From CAZABP01 sp964483245 (GTDB lineage Bacteria; Planctomycetota; UBA1135; UBA2386): a DNA stretch of 64,000 nucleotides. Positions 1-8,797 of this stretch are shown here, in pieces; positions within the stretch are counted from its first letter, which is position 1; each line of letters begins with the position of its first letter. The notes below the pieces were generated by a model. It saw nothing but the letters and a program-made list of their open reading frames with translations, searched no databases and had not been told where the DNA came from. The stretch covers positions 1-64,000 of the forward strand of contig CAZABP010000005.1 in assembly GCA_964483245.1 (NCBI GenBank), in the 5' to 3' direction. The position numbers were made by a program, and so were the translations under genes.

Positions 1-943
1 TGCACGGGGATGGAGCTTCGAACTCCGGCGGCAGGTTTCCGCCCGAGATCTCGCCGGCGACGATCAGGCCGCTCAGACGCGCCTGCGTGTTGATCGGACC
101 GAGTTCCACCGCGGCCGTCGCGATGTTGAACCGGTAGAAGTTGTGCGTGCTGATGTCGCCGCCCCAGAACGACGTGCCGTTCGGGTCCAGGTTCATTGCG
201 AACCAGGTGTTCTCGGTGCCGGCGTCGTAGGTCGTGACGACGGTTCCGGTGCCGCTCAGACGCTTCATGTCGCCACTGTCGGCAACGATCAGACCGCCGG
301 TGCCGTCGAACGGCGGCAGCAGGCGCAGCGCGTAGTTGACGCCGGAGCCGGGCACGGTCGCGAAGTCCGGCAACTGCGTCTTCGTCGCCACGTCGTAGCG
401 CCGGATCACGCGCCCTTCCGACGTGTAGAACATCGTCTTCTGATCCTTCGACAGGTCGATCCAGTCGGTGCCGCGGGGGCCGACGGTCGGGTTGTGTGTG
501 TCGAGGACCGTGCCGTCCGCCTTGTACTTGATGATGTCGCGGCTGCCGTCGGCGTTGCCGACGTACAGGTCACCGTTGGCGTCGAACACGATCGACTCGG
601 TGCCGTTGTTGCCGGTCGGCACCAGGAAGTTCAGCAGGACCGCGTGCGGGTGGTCCTTGCTGTACTTGACGACGCGGCGGCCCTGGAACTCGGTCGTCCA
701 CAGGTCGCCGTTGGCGTCGAATGCGCCTCCGGTCGTCTCGGTGCTGCCGAAGCCACTGCTGATCGTCTCCACGAACACGCCGGCGTTCGTGTAGACCTTG
801 TAGGACGAGTTGCCGGTGCCGGCGAAGACGTAGCCCTTCTCCCAGGCGCCGAAGTCCTGCGCCTGTGTGTCGAGCTGGAATGCGGCGAGCGCCGCGAGAG
901 CGAGCACGATGGCTCTGCCACTGCCGATCGTTTGGTTTTTCAT
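1..943 (-). CDS. Secreted beta-propeller (NHL/SMP-30-like) protein, 3' end beyond window
   Basis: The gene starts at the ATG complementary to 941-943 and runs off the left edge, so its C-terminus is missing. The N-terminus is a signal peptide (MKNQTIGSGRAIVLALAALA.. ending near TQAQ). The mature part carries repeated blocks of the form 'FDANGDLWTTEFQG', 'FDANGDLYVGNADG' and 'TGGLIVADSGDMKRLSG', typical of six-bladed NHL or SMP-30-like propellers, and the visible end reaches the start of an Ig-like segment (PPEFEAPSPC). It is a tandem paralogue of the gene at 1102-2676. The two share nearly identical signal peptides and a stretch of more than 50 identical bases (1-54 and 1731-1784). A surface or secreted role is inferred; the substrate is unknown. 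Confidence 0.8.
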   Translation of the reverse strand, partial: MKNQTIGSGRAIVLALAALAAFQLDTQAQDFGAWEKGYVFAGTGNSSYKVYTNAGVFVETISSGFGSTETTGGAFDANGDLWTTEFQGRRVVKYSKDHPHAVLLNFLVPTGNNGTESIVFDANGDLYVGNADGSRDIIKYKADGTVLDTHNPTVGPRGTDWIDLSKDQKTMFYTSEGRVIRRYDVATKTQLPDFATVPGSGVNYALRLLPPFDGTGGLIVADSGDMKRLSGTGTVVTTYDAGTENTWFAMNLDPNGTSFWGGDISTHNFYRFNIATAAVELGPINTQARLSGLIVAGEISGGNLPPEFEAPSPC

Positions 944-1070
944 GGGGTCGATGCTCCGGACTGGAGCTGGGGAAACGGGGGGGAGACGAGTTGGGTGAAG
1001 AGCACGGAATGCGGTTGCGGACCGTGCCCCTGGTGCCCGGGGGCGGTGTTGCTCCGGCCCCGGGACGTAT

Positions 1071-1094
1071 GGCCCGCCGCGCATGCGGCGGGCC
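1071..1094 (-). terminator. Perfect 10-bp hairpin just downstream of the 1102-2676 gene
   Basis: The arms ggcccgccgc (1071-1080) and gcggcgggcc (1085-1094) are perfect reverse complements around a GCAT loop. The hairpin starts 7 bp beyond the stop codon of the minus-strand gene. No T-tract follows on the minus strand, so it is a GC-only transcription terminator or a 3'-end stabilising hairpin rather than a textbook intrinsic terminator. Confidence 0.55.
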
Positions 1095-1101
1095 GCCGGC
1101 A

Positions 1102-2676
1102 TCACTTCACCATGCCGAACTTGACGACGAGCTTCTGCCCGATGTCGACCGGGTTGACCGTCTGCAGGAACAGACCGCTGTGCGGGCCGTACGCCTTGCC
1201 GTGGCCGTTGCCGATCACGATGTCGAGACCGTTCGACATCTTGATCGGGTCGGACGGGAAGACCCACGGATTGAACAGCAGGACCTGCCCGAAGAACTGC
1301 ACGCCCTTGAGCGTCGCATCGTTGGGGATGAACGGCTCCGGCACGATCGACTCGATGACCGGCCAGCCAGCGAGCAGCTTGTACGGATCCAGCAACGCGA
1401 AGTCGTTCTGGTGGATGTCGAACTGCATCTTGCCGGCGCTGAACAGCAGGTGGCACTCGCTGGCGATCAGCAGGCGGATCGTGCAGGTCGTGCGCAGACC
1501 GGCGCGGTCCTTCGCCGTGACGACGATCGTGTGCAGGCCGATGTCGGCCAGCGTCGGCGTCCAGTTGAACACCGACTGGACCGGGTTGCCGCTGGTCGGC
1601 AGCGGCGGCGTGAACGTCGCGCCGGCCGGGACGCCGGTGGCGCTCAGCTCGACGATGTCGCCGGCGTTGTCGTCCTTGGCGCGGACCGTGAACGACAGCG
1701 GGACGCCGTTCATGCCGTCCAGCGTGCGGTTGCACGGGGATGGAGCTTCGAACTCCGGCGGCAGGTTTCCGCCCGAGATCTCGCCCGCGACGACGATGCC
1801 AGCGAGCTGGTTGCCGCCGGATGCGATCGGACCGAGTTCGATCGCGCCCGTCGCGATGTTGAACCGGTAGAAGACGTTCGTCGTCAGGTCGGCGCCCCAG
1901 CAGGACGTGCCATTCGGATCCAGGTTCATCGCGAACCACAGGTTGCGGTTCGTGTCGTCGTAGGTCTGCGTGACCGTTCCGGTGCCGCTCAGCCGCTTCA
2001 TGTCGCCGCTGTCGGCGACGATCAGGCCGCCGGTGCCGTCGAACGGCGCCAGCAGGCGCAGCGCATACGTGTTGCCGGACCCCGCGATCGTCGCGAAGTC
2101 GGGCAGCTGCGTGTTGGTCGAGACGTCGTAGCGCCGGATCACGCGACCTTCCGACGTGTAGAACATCGTCTTCTGGTCCTTCGACAGTTCGATCCAGTCG
2201 GTGCCACGCGGGCCGACGGCGACGTTGAAGTTGGTGATCAGCGTGCCGTCCGCCTTGTACTTGTAGATGTCGCGGTCGCCGTCGGCGTGGCCGACGTAGA
2301 AGTCGCCGTTCGCATCGAACAGGATGGACTCGGCGCTGGCTGCGGTCGCCGGCGTGATGAAGCTCAGCAGCACGCTGTGCGGGTGGTTCTTGTCGTACTT
2401 CGTGACACGGTGGGCCTGGAACTCGGTCGTCCACAGGTCACCGTTGGCGTCGAACGCGCCGCCGGTCGTGTTGCCGACGTTGAACCCGCTGTCGATCTGC
2501 TCCACGAACACGCCGTCGTTCGTGAAGATGCGGTACTTGGAGGCGCCGGTTCCGCAGAACACGTAGCCCTTCTGCCAGGCGCCGAAGTCCTGCGCCTGAG
2601 TATCGAGCGGGAATGCGGCGAGCGCCGCGAGAGAGAGCACGATGGCTCTGCCACTGCCAATCGCTAGTTGGTGCAT
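1102..2676 (-). CDS. Secreted beta-propeller protein with putative Ig domain
   Basis: The product is 524 residues. The start ATG (complement of 2674-2676) has an AGAGGA Shine-Dalgarno about 10 nt upstream on the minus strand. A signal peptide covers about residues 1-28. A propeller of 'FDANGDLW' and 'FDANGDFYVGHADGDRD' type blades spans roughly residues 30-300. A He_PIG/cadherin-like Ig segment follows (from about 'PPEFEAPSPC' to 'LHTIVVTAKDRAG'), then a C-terminal beta-rich domain of about 125 residues containing 'FQVLLFNP'-like strands. The complete copy shows what the truncated neighbour lacks. Tandem duplication and near-identical leader regions point to recent copying or gene conversion. 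No catalytic motif is evident; an extracellular binding or structural role is inferred. Confidence 0.85.
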   Translation of the reverse strand: MHQLAIGSGRAIVLSLAALAAFPLDTQAQDFGAWQKGYVFCGTGASKYRIFTNDGVFVEQIDSGFNVGNTTGGAFDANGDLWTTEFQAHRVTKYDKNHPHSVLLSFITPATAASAESILFDANGDFYVGHADGDRDIYKYKADGTLITNFNVAVGPRGTDWIELSKDQKTMFYTSEGRVIRRYDVSTNTQLPDFATIAGSGNTYALRLLAPFDGTGGLIVADSGDMKRLSGTGTVTQTYDDTNRNLWFAMNLDPNGTSCWGADLTTNVFYRFNIATGAIELGPIASGGNQLAGIVVAGEISGGNLPPEFEAPSPCNRTLDGMNGVPLSFTVRAKDDNAGDIVELSATGVPAGATFTPPLPTSGNPVQSVFNWTPTLADIGLHTIVVTAKDRAGLRTTCTIRLLIASECHLLFSAGKMQFDIHQNDFALLDPYKLLAGWPVIESIVPEPFIPNDATLKGVQFFGQVLLFNPWVFPSDPIKMSNGLDIVIGNGHGKAYGPHSGLFLQTVNPVDIGQKLVVKFGMVK

Positions 2677-2905
2677 GAAGTGTCAGTCCTCTGGTGGAGG
2701 GCGAGACGGAGGGGTGGGAGTCGGCATGCAGCTCACGTGATGCGGCGCGCCGGTGGTGCTCCCGGAGGCGGGTGATCTGAGCCGTGGCGCACGTGCGCGT
2801 CAATCATGCGGGTGGTGCACACGCACGCACCGGTGCGTAACTTCACGCAGAGCGTCTGCGCGCGCTCACGTGCGCACTTCGACCGGCGTACTTAGACTCC
2901 GGCGC

Positions 2906-4210
2906 ATGCGTTTCGCGTGGTCGTTCGTTTGCACGTTGGCTTGCGTCGCAGCGCAAGAAGAGTTCACCGTCCAGACCGAGCTGGTCCGTCCCGGCGCAGG
3001 CCAGGCGAGCCCGCGCGGGAACTACTACACGCACTTCGAGCAGTCGTTCGAGCTGCGCGACCTCGGCGCGGATGGTTTCGGTCTGCCGGCCGACGCGGCA
3101 GCCCGCTGCCATGCCGCGACGCTGCGCCTGCAGGGGCGTGAGGTCACGCTTGCGCTCGACTGGGGCGATGCGACGCATCCCTCACGGATGCACGTGGACC
3201 GCAACGCCGACGGACGCTTCGGCGACGACGAGTCCCTCGACGTGCGCGTTCTACGCGATGGCATGGGAACTTGGGCGACCGAACCGCCGGTGCGGCTGAA
3301 GCTGCTCGGCTGCAACTACTTCGTCGTGCTGCGGCGGGAAGCGGATGGCCGCCGTCGTGGGCAGATCACCGGGCACGTCGACTTCCGCCTGGGGAATTTC
3401 TCGCGCAAGGGTGAGCGCTTCGAGCTGTTCCTGCTCGACCAGGATCACGATGGGCGGTTTCTGAGCGGTGGCGACTGGTTCACGTGCCTGCCGGTCGAGC
3501 TGGCCACCGCGCAGCCGCGGTTGGGTCCGAACGAGGGTCCGCTGGTCCGTGCCACGGATCCGATGCTGGTCGGCACCGAGGCGATCCGGTTGCACGCCGG
3601 GAGCGCGGACGGCGAAGTCCGCGTGTCGTTCGGACCGGCCGGCGAGTCCCTCGGCGACTACCTCGCGCGGCGCCACGACGGCCGCGTCCGCGAGTGGACC
3701 GCCGCGCGCGCCGCGACCGCCGCGACGTTCCACACCGACCATGGCTTCGCTCCGGGCGAGGCCGCGGCGATGCCGATCCCGTGGCGGCACACCGCCTCGG
3801 CCGACGAGCTGCTGGCGATCGCGCGGAGCGCCGAGCGTCCGGTCGTGGCCGTGTTCCACGCCGACTGGGCCGACGAGTGCCGCGACATGGATGTGTTCGT
3901 GTTCCGGCGCGAGGACGTCGCCGCGGCGCTGCGCGACTTCACGCCGGTCCGCTACCACGTGCCGTTCGACGTGCGCCAGGGGTTCCGCCGCTGGGTCGCG
4001 CACGTGCTGCCGGCGTACGTGTTCGTGCTGCCGGACGGCCGCGTGTTGAAGTTCTGGCGGCGCAAGGGAGGCGCGATCGTCGAGCCGCCCGAGCTGGTCG
4101 TGCACGAGAAGGCGTTCAAGACGCCGCAGAAGTTCCTGGCGCTGCTCGCGGATGCGAAGGCGCGCATCGCGGCAGACCAGATCGAGCCGCCGCCGCCACC
4201 GAGGAAGTGA
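2906..4210 (+). CDS. Secreted thioredoxin-fold protein lacking CxxC
   Basis: The product is 434 residues. The start at 2906 was chosen because it opens a signal peptide (MRFAWSFVCTLACVAAQ); the frame is open upstream but unlikely to be coding there. The central part has two Asp-rich loops resembling EF-hand or dockerin calcium loops (DRNADGRFGDDE and DQDHDGRFLSG). The last ~110 residues look like a thioredoxin fold ('VVAVFHADWADECRDMDVF', a cis-Pro-like 'LPAYVFVLPDG' and a 'VLKFWRRKGG' end). The redox motif is reduced to a single Cys (WADEC), so disulfide reductase activity is doubtful. It is divergently transcribed from the propeller gene at 1102-2676. The function is unknown; a chaperone or binding role is a guess. 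Confidence 0.75.
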   Translation: MRFAWSFVCTLACVAAQEEFTVQTELVRPGAGQASPRGNYYTHFEQSFELRDLGADGFGLPADAAARCHAATLRLQGREVTLALDWGDATHPSRMHVDRNADGRFGDDESLDVRVLRDGMGTWATEPPVRLKLLGCNYFVVLRREADGRRRGQITGHVDFRLGNFSRKGERFELFLLDQDHDGRFLSGGDWFTCLPVELATAQPRLGPNEGPLVRATDPMLVGTEAIRLHAGSADGEVRVSFGPAGESLGDYLARRHDGRVREWTAARAATAATFHTDHGFAPGEAAAMPIPWRHTASADELLAIARSAERPVVAVFHADWADECRDMDVFVFRREDVAAALRDFTPVRYHVPFDVRQGFRRWVAHVLPAYVFVLPDGRVLKFWRRKGGAIVEPPELVVHEKAFKTPQKFLALLADAKARIAADQIEPPPPPRK

Positions 4211-4222
4211 CGCGGTCCGCTC

Positions 4223-4385
4223 AGAGGCTGTTCCCAAATCCCCGCTGCGTTCGGCCGGCTGCGGCGGCCGCCGGACTGCGTCGCGCCTCCTCGACGTATC
4301 TCCTGGATATGCCTGCGTCGGCGCTCCTTGCCGGCGACCGCCTCGCTCGGCCTCGGCGCGACGCGGGGATTTGGGAGCAGCCTCT
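4223..4385. repeat. 163-bp palindromic element between convergent genes
   Basis: Terminal 23-nt inverted repeats (4223-4245 and 4363-4385) match at 22 of 23 positions; each contains the core CCCAAATCCCC or its complement. Further partial complementarity continues inward (GCTGCGTTCGGCC against GGCCTCGGCGCGACGC), and a small hairpin (CGACGTATC..GATATGCCTGCGTCG) sits near the centre. The right arm ends at the first base of the stop codon of the uridylyltransferase gene. The element could be a bidirectional terminator or a miniature mobile or REP-type repeat; only the structure is directly visible. Confidence 0.6.
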
Positions 4386-5503
4386 CAGACCGTGCCGGCG
4401 TACATCGCCGCGATGTCCTCGCGCGCGGCTTCGAGGTCGTCCGGGGTCTTGACCGGCAGGAAGCGTGACGCCGGACCGGTCCGCTTGACGCGCACGTAGT
4501 TCGTCGACAGCACGCGGGTCAGCTCGCCGATCAACCGCTCGAGCTGGATCGCCGGCCGGCCGTCGACGCTCTTCGGCACGAAGTAGTAGTTCAGGTCGAA
4601 CTCACGGTCGAGCGCGGCGGCGCTGAAGTGGAACGTGTTGGTGTTGAACACGTCGACGATGTCCGGATCGAACGACTTCGGATAACGGATCTGCTCGACG
4701 AGCTGGATCCGTCCGTCGACGAAGTACGGCGAGCCACCGACGTCGCCGGGCCACTTCGGCGCGAGCTCGACCGTGGCTTCGCGCTGGCTCTGCACGTGCA
4801 GCCCGAGCAGCACCGGATCGATCCGCGCGCCCAGGTTGTCGACGTTCGACACGAACAGCCAGCGCCCGCCGTCGCGCAGGAACTGCGCGAGACACCCCGA
4901 CCGCCGCAGCGCCGGTGCGAAGTCCCCGTGGCCGGGCCCGTACGGCGAGACATCGCCGTCCTCGCGCAGGAACAGGTCGCCCTCCGGCGTCAGCCGCACC
5001 GACACGAACTGCGCGAACAGGTGCACCTGCGAGCGCTCGAGGCCGAACCATGCGTGCTGCTCCAGGTGCGCGCGCGTGTCGGCATCGGTCGCGAAGCTGT
5101 TCATCAGGTAGACCGGGATCCGCGCCCCGCAACGGCGCTGCGCCGCGCGCACGTTGGCCAGCTTCAGCGCCAGGAACGAACGGTCCGGGGGCAGTACCTC
5201 GACGATGCCCTTGACGACCCCGCCGAAGCGCGTCGCCATGCCGCCATTCAGGATCGCGACCCCGAACTCGCCACGCTTCATCGCATCCAGGCCGGCCCGT
5301 TCCAGCTCGGCATGCTCCGGCGTGTCCGGCGCCGGCATGTCGCGGATCGCGCCCGCCTCCGGCGCCAGCATCGGTGAGCGCATCTCGTTGTTCGCCAAGC
5401 TCGCCTCGCCGGCGGCGACGGCCGCGCGCCAGCGCGCGAGCAGCGTCGGATCGAAGCCCCAGCGGTCGAGCCGGCTCGTCTGTTCAGGCGTCAGTTCGTG
5501 CAC
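4385..5503 (-). CDS. UTP--sugar-1-phosphate uridylyltransferase (eukaryotic UDPGP type)
   Basis: The product is 372 residues from a GTG start (complement of 5501-5503). The frame stays open upstream but that part has no family resemblance and overlaps recG. The nucleotide-binding signature 'AILNGGMATRFGGVVKG' near residues 88-104 is the variant G-G-M-x-T-R-x-G..K loop of the UDPGP family (PF01704). 'FVSNVDNLGARIDP' supplies the catalytic-site Asp, and 'FNTNTFHFS' and a late 'LPVKTPDDLEAAREDI' also match the family. The enzyme makes UDP-glucose or UDP-N-acetylhexosamine plus PPi; which sugar cannot be told from sequence alone. It diverges from recG with an 88-bp spacer that must hold both promoters. 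Confidence 0.88.
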   Translation of the reverse strand: MHELTPEQTSRLDRWGFDPTLLARWRAAVAAGEASLANNEMRSPMLAPEAGAIRDMPAPDTPEHAELERAGLDAMKRGEFGVAILNGGMATRFGGVVKGIVEVLPPDRSFLALKLANVRAAQRRCGARIPVYLMNSFATDADTRAHLEQHAWFGLERSQVHLFAQFVSVRLTPEGDLFLREDGDVSPYGPGHGDFAPALRRSGCLAQFLRDGGRWLFVSNVDNLGARIDPVLLGLHVQSQREATVELAPKWPGDVGGSPYFVDGRIQLVEQIRYPKSFDPDIVDVFNTNTFHFSAAALDREFDLNYYFVPKSVDGRPAIQLERLIGELTRVLSTNYVRVKRTGPASRFLPVKTPDDLEAAREDIAAMYAGTV

Positions 5504-5591
5504 GCAGGTCGGTGGGGGGGTGCGGCGCCGCAGGGTAGCGCGATGCCATGCCGGGCAGAAGGCTTTGCCAGGGCGCGCTACAACTCGCGGC

Positions 5592-7535
5592 GTGGAGGTC
5601 GTTGCAAGCCGTGCGAAGCTGCCGCTGGCGACGCCGGTGCAGGCGCTGCGTGGCGTCGGTCCGGCGGCGACCGCGAGCCTCGCGGCAGCCGGCGTGGTGA
5701 CGCTGCGCGATCTGCTGCTGCTGTTTCCGCGTCGCTCCGACGTCGTACACGAGCTGCAATCCGGCGCGTCCGCGCAACTCGGACAGTTGGTGCGCGTGAC
5801 CGCGACGATCGTGGACGTGCGGCGGCAGTTCCTGCCGGGGCGGCGCTCGCTCGTGCGCGTGCGCCTGCGCCACGCCGGCGGCGACGAGATCGAAGCGCCG
5901 TGGTTCAACCAACCTTGGCTGAGCAAGTCGTTCACGGCAGGCCGTCAGGTGACGTTGATCGGCCGGCTCGAACGGAACGGCAGTGGCTACCGGCTCGTGC
6001 AGCCGCGCGTCGACACCGGCGGCAGCGGCCCCGTCCTGCTGGCGTATCCGGAGATCGAAGGGATCGGCGAGCGCCGGCTGCGGGGCTGGATCACGCAGGC
6101 ACTCGCGGTGGCCGAGCTCGAGCCGGATGCACCGGAGACGTTGCCGCCGTCGCTGCGCGCCGAGCTGCCGCCGTGGGCGGAGGCGGTCCGGGCGATGCAC
6201 GCACCGCGCGACGCGCGCGAGCACGAGCATGCGCGGCGATCGTTCGCGCTGCGCGAAGCGGTCGCGCTGTTTTCCGACCTCGAGCGTGCCCGCCGCGCGC
6301 GGCTCGCGCGGCGCGCGCTGCCGGTCGACGTGACGGCTGCGGTCGCGGCGCGGATCCGGGCGCGGATCCCGTTCGAGCCGACCGCCGCGCAGGCCCGTGC
6401 GATCGCCGAGCTCCACCGTCAGCTCGCCGGGCCGGCGCCGATGGGCGTGCTGCTGCAAGGCGACGTCGGCAGCGGGAAGACCGTCGTGGCACTCGCCGCG
6501 GCGCTCGCGGTGCTGGCCGCCGGCGCGCAGGTGGCGTTCCTGGCGCCGACCGAGCTGCTCGCCGAGCAGCAGTACGACCTGCTCGTGCGGTGGCTCGACG
6601 GCAGCCGCATCCAGCCGGCACTGTTGACCGCCGGTGTCGGACCGGAACACCGCCGTGAGCTCGAGCGCGCACTCCATGCCGGCGACGTCCGGCTGGTCGT
6701 CGGCACACACGCGCTGCTGACCGAACGCGTCGCGTTCCATCAGCTCGCGCTCGTGATCGTCGACGAACAGCATCGGTTCGGCGTCGCGCAGCGCAGCGCG
6801 CTGCTGCACAAAGGGGATGCGCCGCATCTGCTCGTGCTGACGGCGACGCCGATCCCACGCACGCTGGCGTTGGCGCTGTTCGGCGATCTCGACGTCGTGA
6901 CGCTGCGCGAGCGGCCAGGCGGGCGCAGCCTGCCGCCGGCCGTGTACGTGCCGCGGCGCCGTTGGCCTCGCGTCGAGCGCGCGATCGCGCGCTGCCTGCG
7001 CCGCGGCGGCCGCGCCTTCGTCGTCGCGCCGTCGATCGGCGAGGACGGCGAGCAGGGGGGCGCGGTCGCGTCGTGCGCGCGGCTCGCGCGGCGGTTTCCA
7101 GCGGCGCTGGTGCACGGGCGGATGCCGGCCGCCGAGCGGCGGGACGCGGTGGATCGGTTCCGGCGCGGCGAGGCGCAGCTGCTGGTCGGAACCACCGTGC
7201 TCGAGGTCGGCGTCGACGTCCCGGAGGCGACGTTGATCGTGATCCTCGGCGCCGAACGGTTCGGGCTCGCGACGCTGCACCAGCTCCGCGGCCGCGTCGG
7301 GCGTGGCTCGCGGCGCGGACTCTGCATCGTGACCGGCGAATGCACGCCGCGCGTCGAGCTGCTGTGCCGGAGCCGCGACGGCTTCGAGCTCAGCCAGCAG
7401 GACCTGCGTCTGCGCGGCGCCGGCGAGGTGTTCGGCACCAGGCAGAGCGGGCGGCACGATCTGCGCGCGTTCGATCCGGTCGAGGACCTGGACCTGCTGC
7501 TGCGCGTGCGCGAAGCCGTGCGCGCACAGGTGTAG
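5592..7535 (+). CDS. recG: ATP-dependent DNA helicase RecG
   Basis: The product is 647 residues, slightly shorter than the usual ~690. The chosen start is GTG 5592; the upstream open frame belongs to sequence antisense to the uridylyltransferase. The N-terminal wedge/OB region begins 'PVQALRGVGPAATASLAAAG' and continues with 'DLLLLFPRRSD'. Helicase motifs follow: Walker A GDVGSGKT (from residue ~290), DEQH motif II (residue ~391, 'VDEQHRFGVAQR'), 'LTATPIPRTLALALFGD', 'VGTTVLEVGVDVPEAT', and 'QLHQLRGRVGRGSRRG'-type motif VI. RecG regresses stalled replication forks and branch-migrates Holliday junctions in the cytoplasm. The epimerase gene starts 3 bp after its stop, suggesting co-transcription. 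Confidence 0.95.
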   Translation: MEVVASRAKLPLATPVQALRGVGPAATASLAAAGVVTLRDLLLLFPRRSDVVHELQSGASAQLGQLVRVTATIVDVRRQFLPGRRSLVRVRLRHAGGDEIEAPWFNQPWLSKSFTAGRQVTLIGRLERNGSGYRLVQPRVDTGGSGPVLLAYPEIEGIGERRLRGWITQALAVAELEPDAPETLPPSLRAELPPWAEAVRAMHAPRDAREHEHARRSFALREAVALFSDLERARRARLARRALPVDVTAAVAARIRARIPFEPTAAQARAIAELHRQLAGPAPMGVLLQGDVGSGKTVVALAAALAVLAAGAQVAFLAPTELLAEQQYDLLVRWLDGSRIQPALLTAGVGPEHRRELERALHAGDVRLVVGTHALLTERVAFHQLALVIVDEQHRFGVAQRSALLHKGDAPHLLVLTATPIPRTLALALFGDLDVVTLRERPGGRSLPPAVYVPRRRWPRVERAIARCLRRGGRAFVVAPSIGEDGEQGGAVASCARLARRFPAALVHGRMPAAERRDAVDRFRRGEAQLLVGTTVLEVGVDVPEATLIVILGAERFGLATLHQLRGRVGRGSRRGLCIVTGECTPRVELLCRSRDGFELSQQDLRLRGAGEVFGTRQSGRHDLRAFDPVEDLDLLLRVREAVRAQV

Positions 7536-7537
7536 CG

Positions 7538-8161
7538 ATGGCGCAAGCGCATCGACCGATCTCCGTCGCGCAGGCGCGCGCGCTCGACCGCGATGCCGTC
7601 GAGCGGCTCGGGATGCCGTCGATCCTGCTGATGGAGAACGCCGCGCGCGGGGTCGCCGAGCATGCGCGGCGGCTCGGTGATCGCTGGGTCGTGTTGTGTG
7701 GCCCGGGCAACAACGGTGGGGACGGCCTCGCGGCCGTGCGCCATCTCGGGCGCGACGCGCGTGCGTTCCTGCTCGCACGGCCGGACCCGGCGCGCACACC
7801 CGACGCCGCGCTGCAGCTCTCGATCCTGGAGCGCGCGGGCATCGTGGTCCGCGTCGGTGAGCTGCCGCCGATCGACGACGACGCCGTCTGGGTCGACGCG
7901 CTGTTCGGGACCGGCCTCGAGCGTCCGCTGACCGGCGCGGCGCGCGCGTGGGTGGAGCAGCTCGACCGTGCGCGCGGCCGCAAGCTCGCGGTCGACATCC
8001 CGAGTGGCCTGCACGGCGACACCGGGGAGGTGCTCGGCTTCGCCTGCCGGTGCGACGTGACGGTCACCTTCGAAGCGCCCAAGCACGGGCTGTTGGTGCC
8101 GGCGGCGCAGCCCTACGTCGGGCGGCTCGAGGTCGTGCCGCTCGGGCTGCCAGGGGGGTGA
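7538..8161 (+). CDS. nnrE: NAD(P)H-hydrate epimerase (YjeF_N)
   Basis: The product is 207 residues, the length of a free-standing YjeF N-terminal domain; the C-terminal ADP-dependent dehydratase (carbohydrate-kinase-like) half found in fused versions is absent. Family signatures are 'MPSILLMENAARG', the nucleotide-binding glycine motif 'LCGPGNNGGDGLAAVRHL', 'WVDALFGTGLERPL' and 'AVDIPSGLHGDTGEV'. The enzyme interconverts R- and S-forms of hydrated NAD(P)H so that the dehydratase can repair them. It starts 3 bp after the recG stop and is probably in the same transcript. The matching dehydratase is not in this window. Confidence 0.92.
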   Translation: MAQAHRPISVAQARALDRDAVERLGMPSILLMENAARGVAEHARRLGDRWVVLCGPGNNGGDGLAAVRHLGRDARAFLLARPDPARTPDAALQLSILERAGIVVRVGELPPIDDDAVWVDALFGTGLERPLTGAARAWVEQLDRARGRKLAVDIPSGLHGDTGEVLGFACRCDVTVTFEAPKHGLLVPAAQPYVGRLEVVPLGLPGG

Positions 8162-8237
8162 TCCGGCCGCCGCCGTTTGCAGCTATCGCAGCAGCGATCT
8201 GCGCGGGATGGTATCGACGCGCTGTCCACTTCTGCCC

Positions 8238-8771
8238 ATGGAGCCGATCGACACCCTGGTCGCCAACCATCGCCGCTTCCTGGCATTCCTCGAACGCCGC
8301 ACCGGTGATCGCACCGAGGCCGAAGACATTCTGCAAGAAGCCTTCGTCCGCGGAATCGAACACGTCCGCAGCGTCCGCGATGAGGAAAGCGTCGTTGCGT
8401 GGTTCTTCCGCCTGCTCAGGAATTCCCTGGCCGACCGCCACCGCCGCAACGCCGTGGAGGCGCGGGCCCTCGAGCGCATCGTGCAAGGGCTCGGCCCGAC
8501 CGATCCGGAGGCCGAACGCGAGGCGTGTGCGTGCATCGGGGCTCTGCTCCCGCTGCTGAATCCGGACTATGCCGAGCTGATCCGCACCGTCGACCTCGAA
8601 GGGGAGGCGGTCACGGCTTGGGCGGCCGCCAGGCAGGTGACCCCGGGCAGCGCAAGGGTGCGCCTCCACCGCGCCCGGGCCGCGCTGCGCCGCGAGGTCG
8701 AGCGGACCTGCCGGACCTGCGCGGAGCACGGCTGCATGGACTGCACCTGCCGATCCGGCCACTGCGGCTGA
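8238..8771 (+). CDS. ECF RNA polymerase sigma factor with C-terminal cysteine-rich tail
   Basis: The product is 177 residues starting at MEPIDTLVANH. Sigma region 2 ('DRTEAEDILQEAFVRGIEHV') covers about residues 1-75 and region 4 ('LIRTVDLEGEAVTAWAAARQ..RVRLHRARAALR') about 100-155. The last 20 residues hold six cysteines (C158, C161, C166, C169, C171, C176) and two histidines in a C-x2-C-x4-C-x2-C-x-C-x4-C arrangement. In CorE-type ECF factors of myxobacteria a Cys-rich C-terminal domain binds metal directly and replaces an anti-sigma factor. No anti-sigma gene is adjacent here, and a copper ATPase follows. By analogy this is a metal-responsive regulator of the island; metal sensing is inferred, not shown. 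Confidence 0.88.
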   Translation: MEPIDTLVANHRRFLAFLERRTGDRTEAEDILQEAFVRGIEHVRSVRDEESVVAWFFRLLRNSLADRHRRNAVEARALERIVQGLGPTDPEAEREACACIGALLPLLNPDYAELIRTVDLEGEAVTAWAAARQVTPGSARVRLHRARAALRREVERTCRTCAEHGCMDCTCRSGHCG

Positions 8772-8797
8772 CCGCCCGGAGCGAGCTCGCGCCGGGG

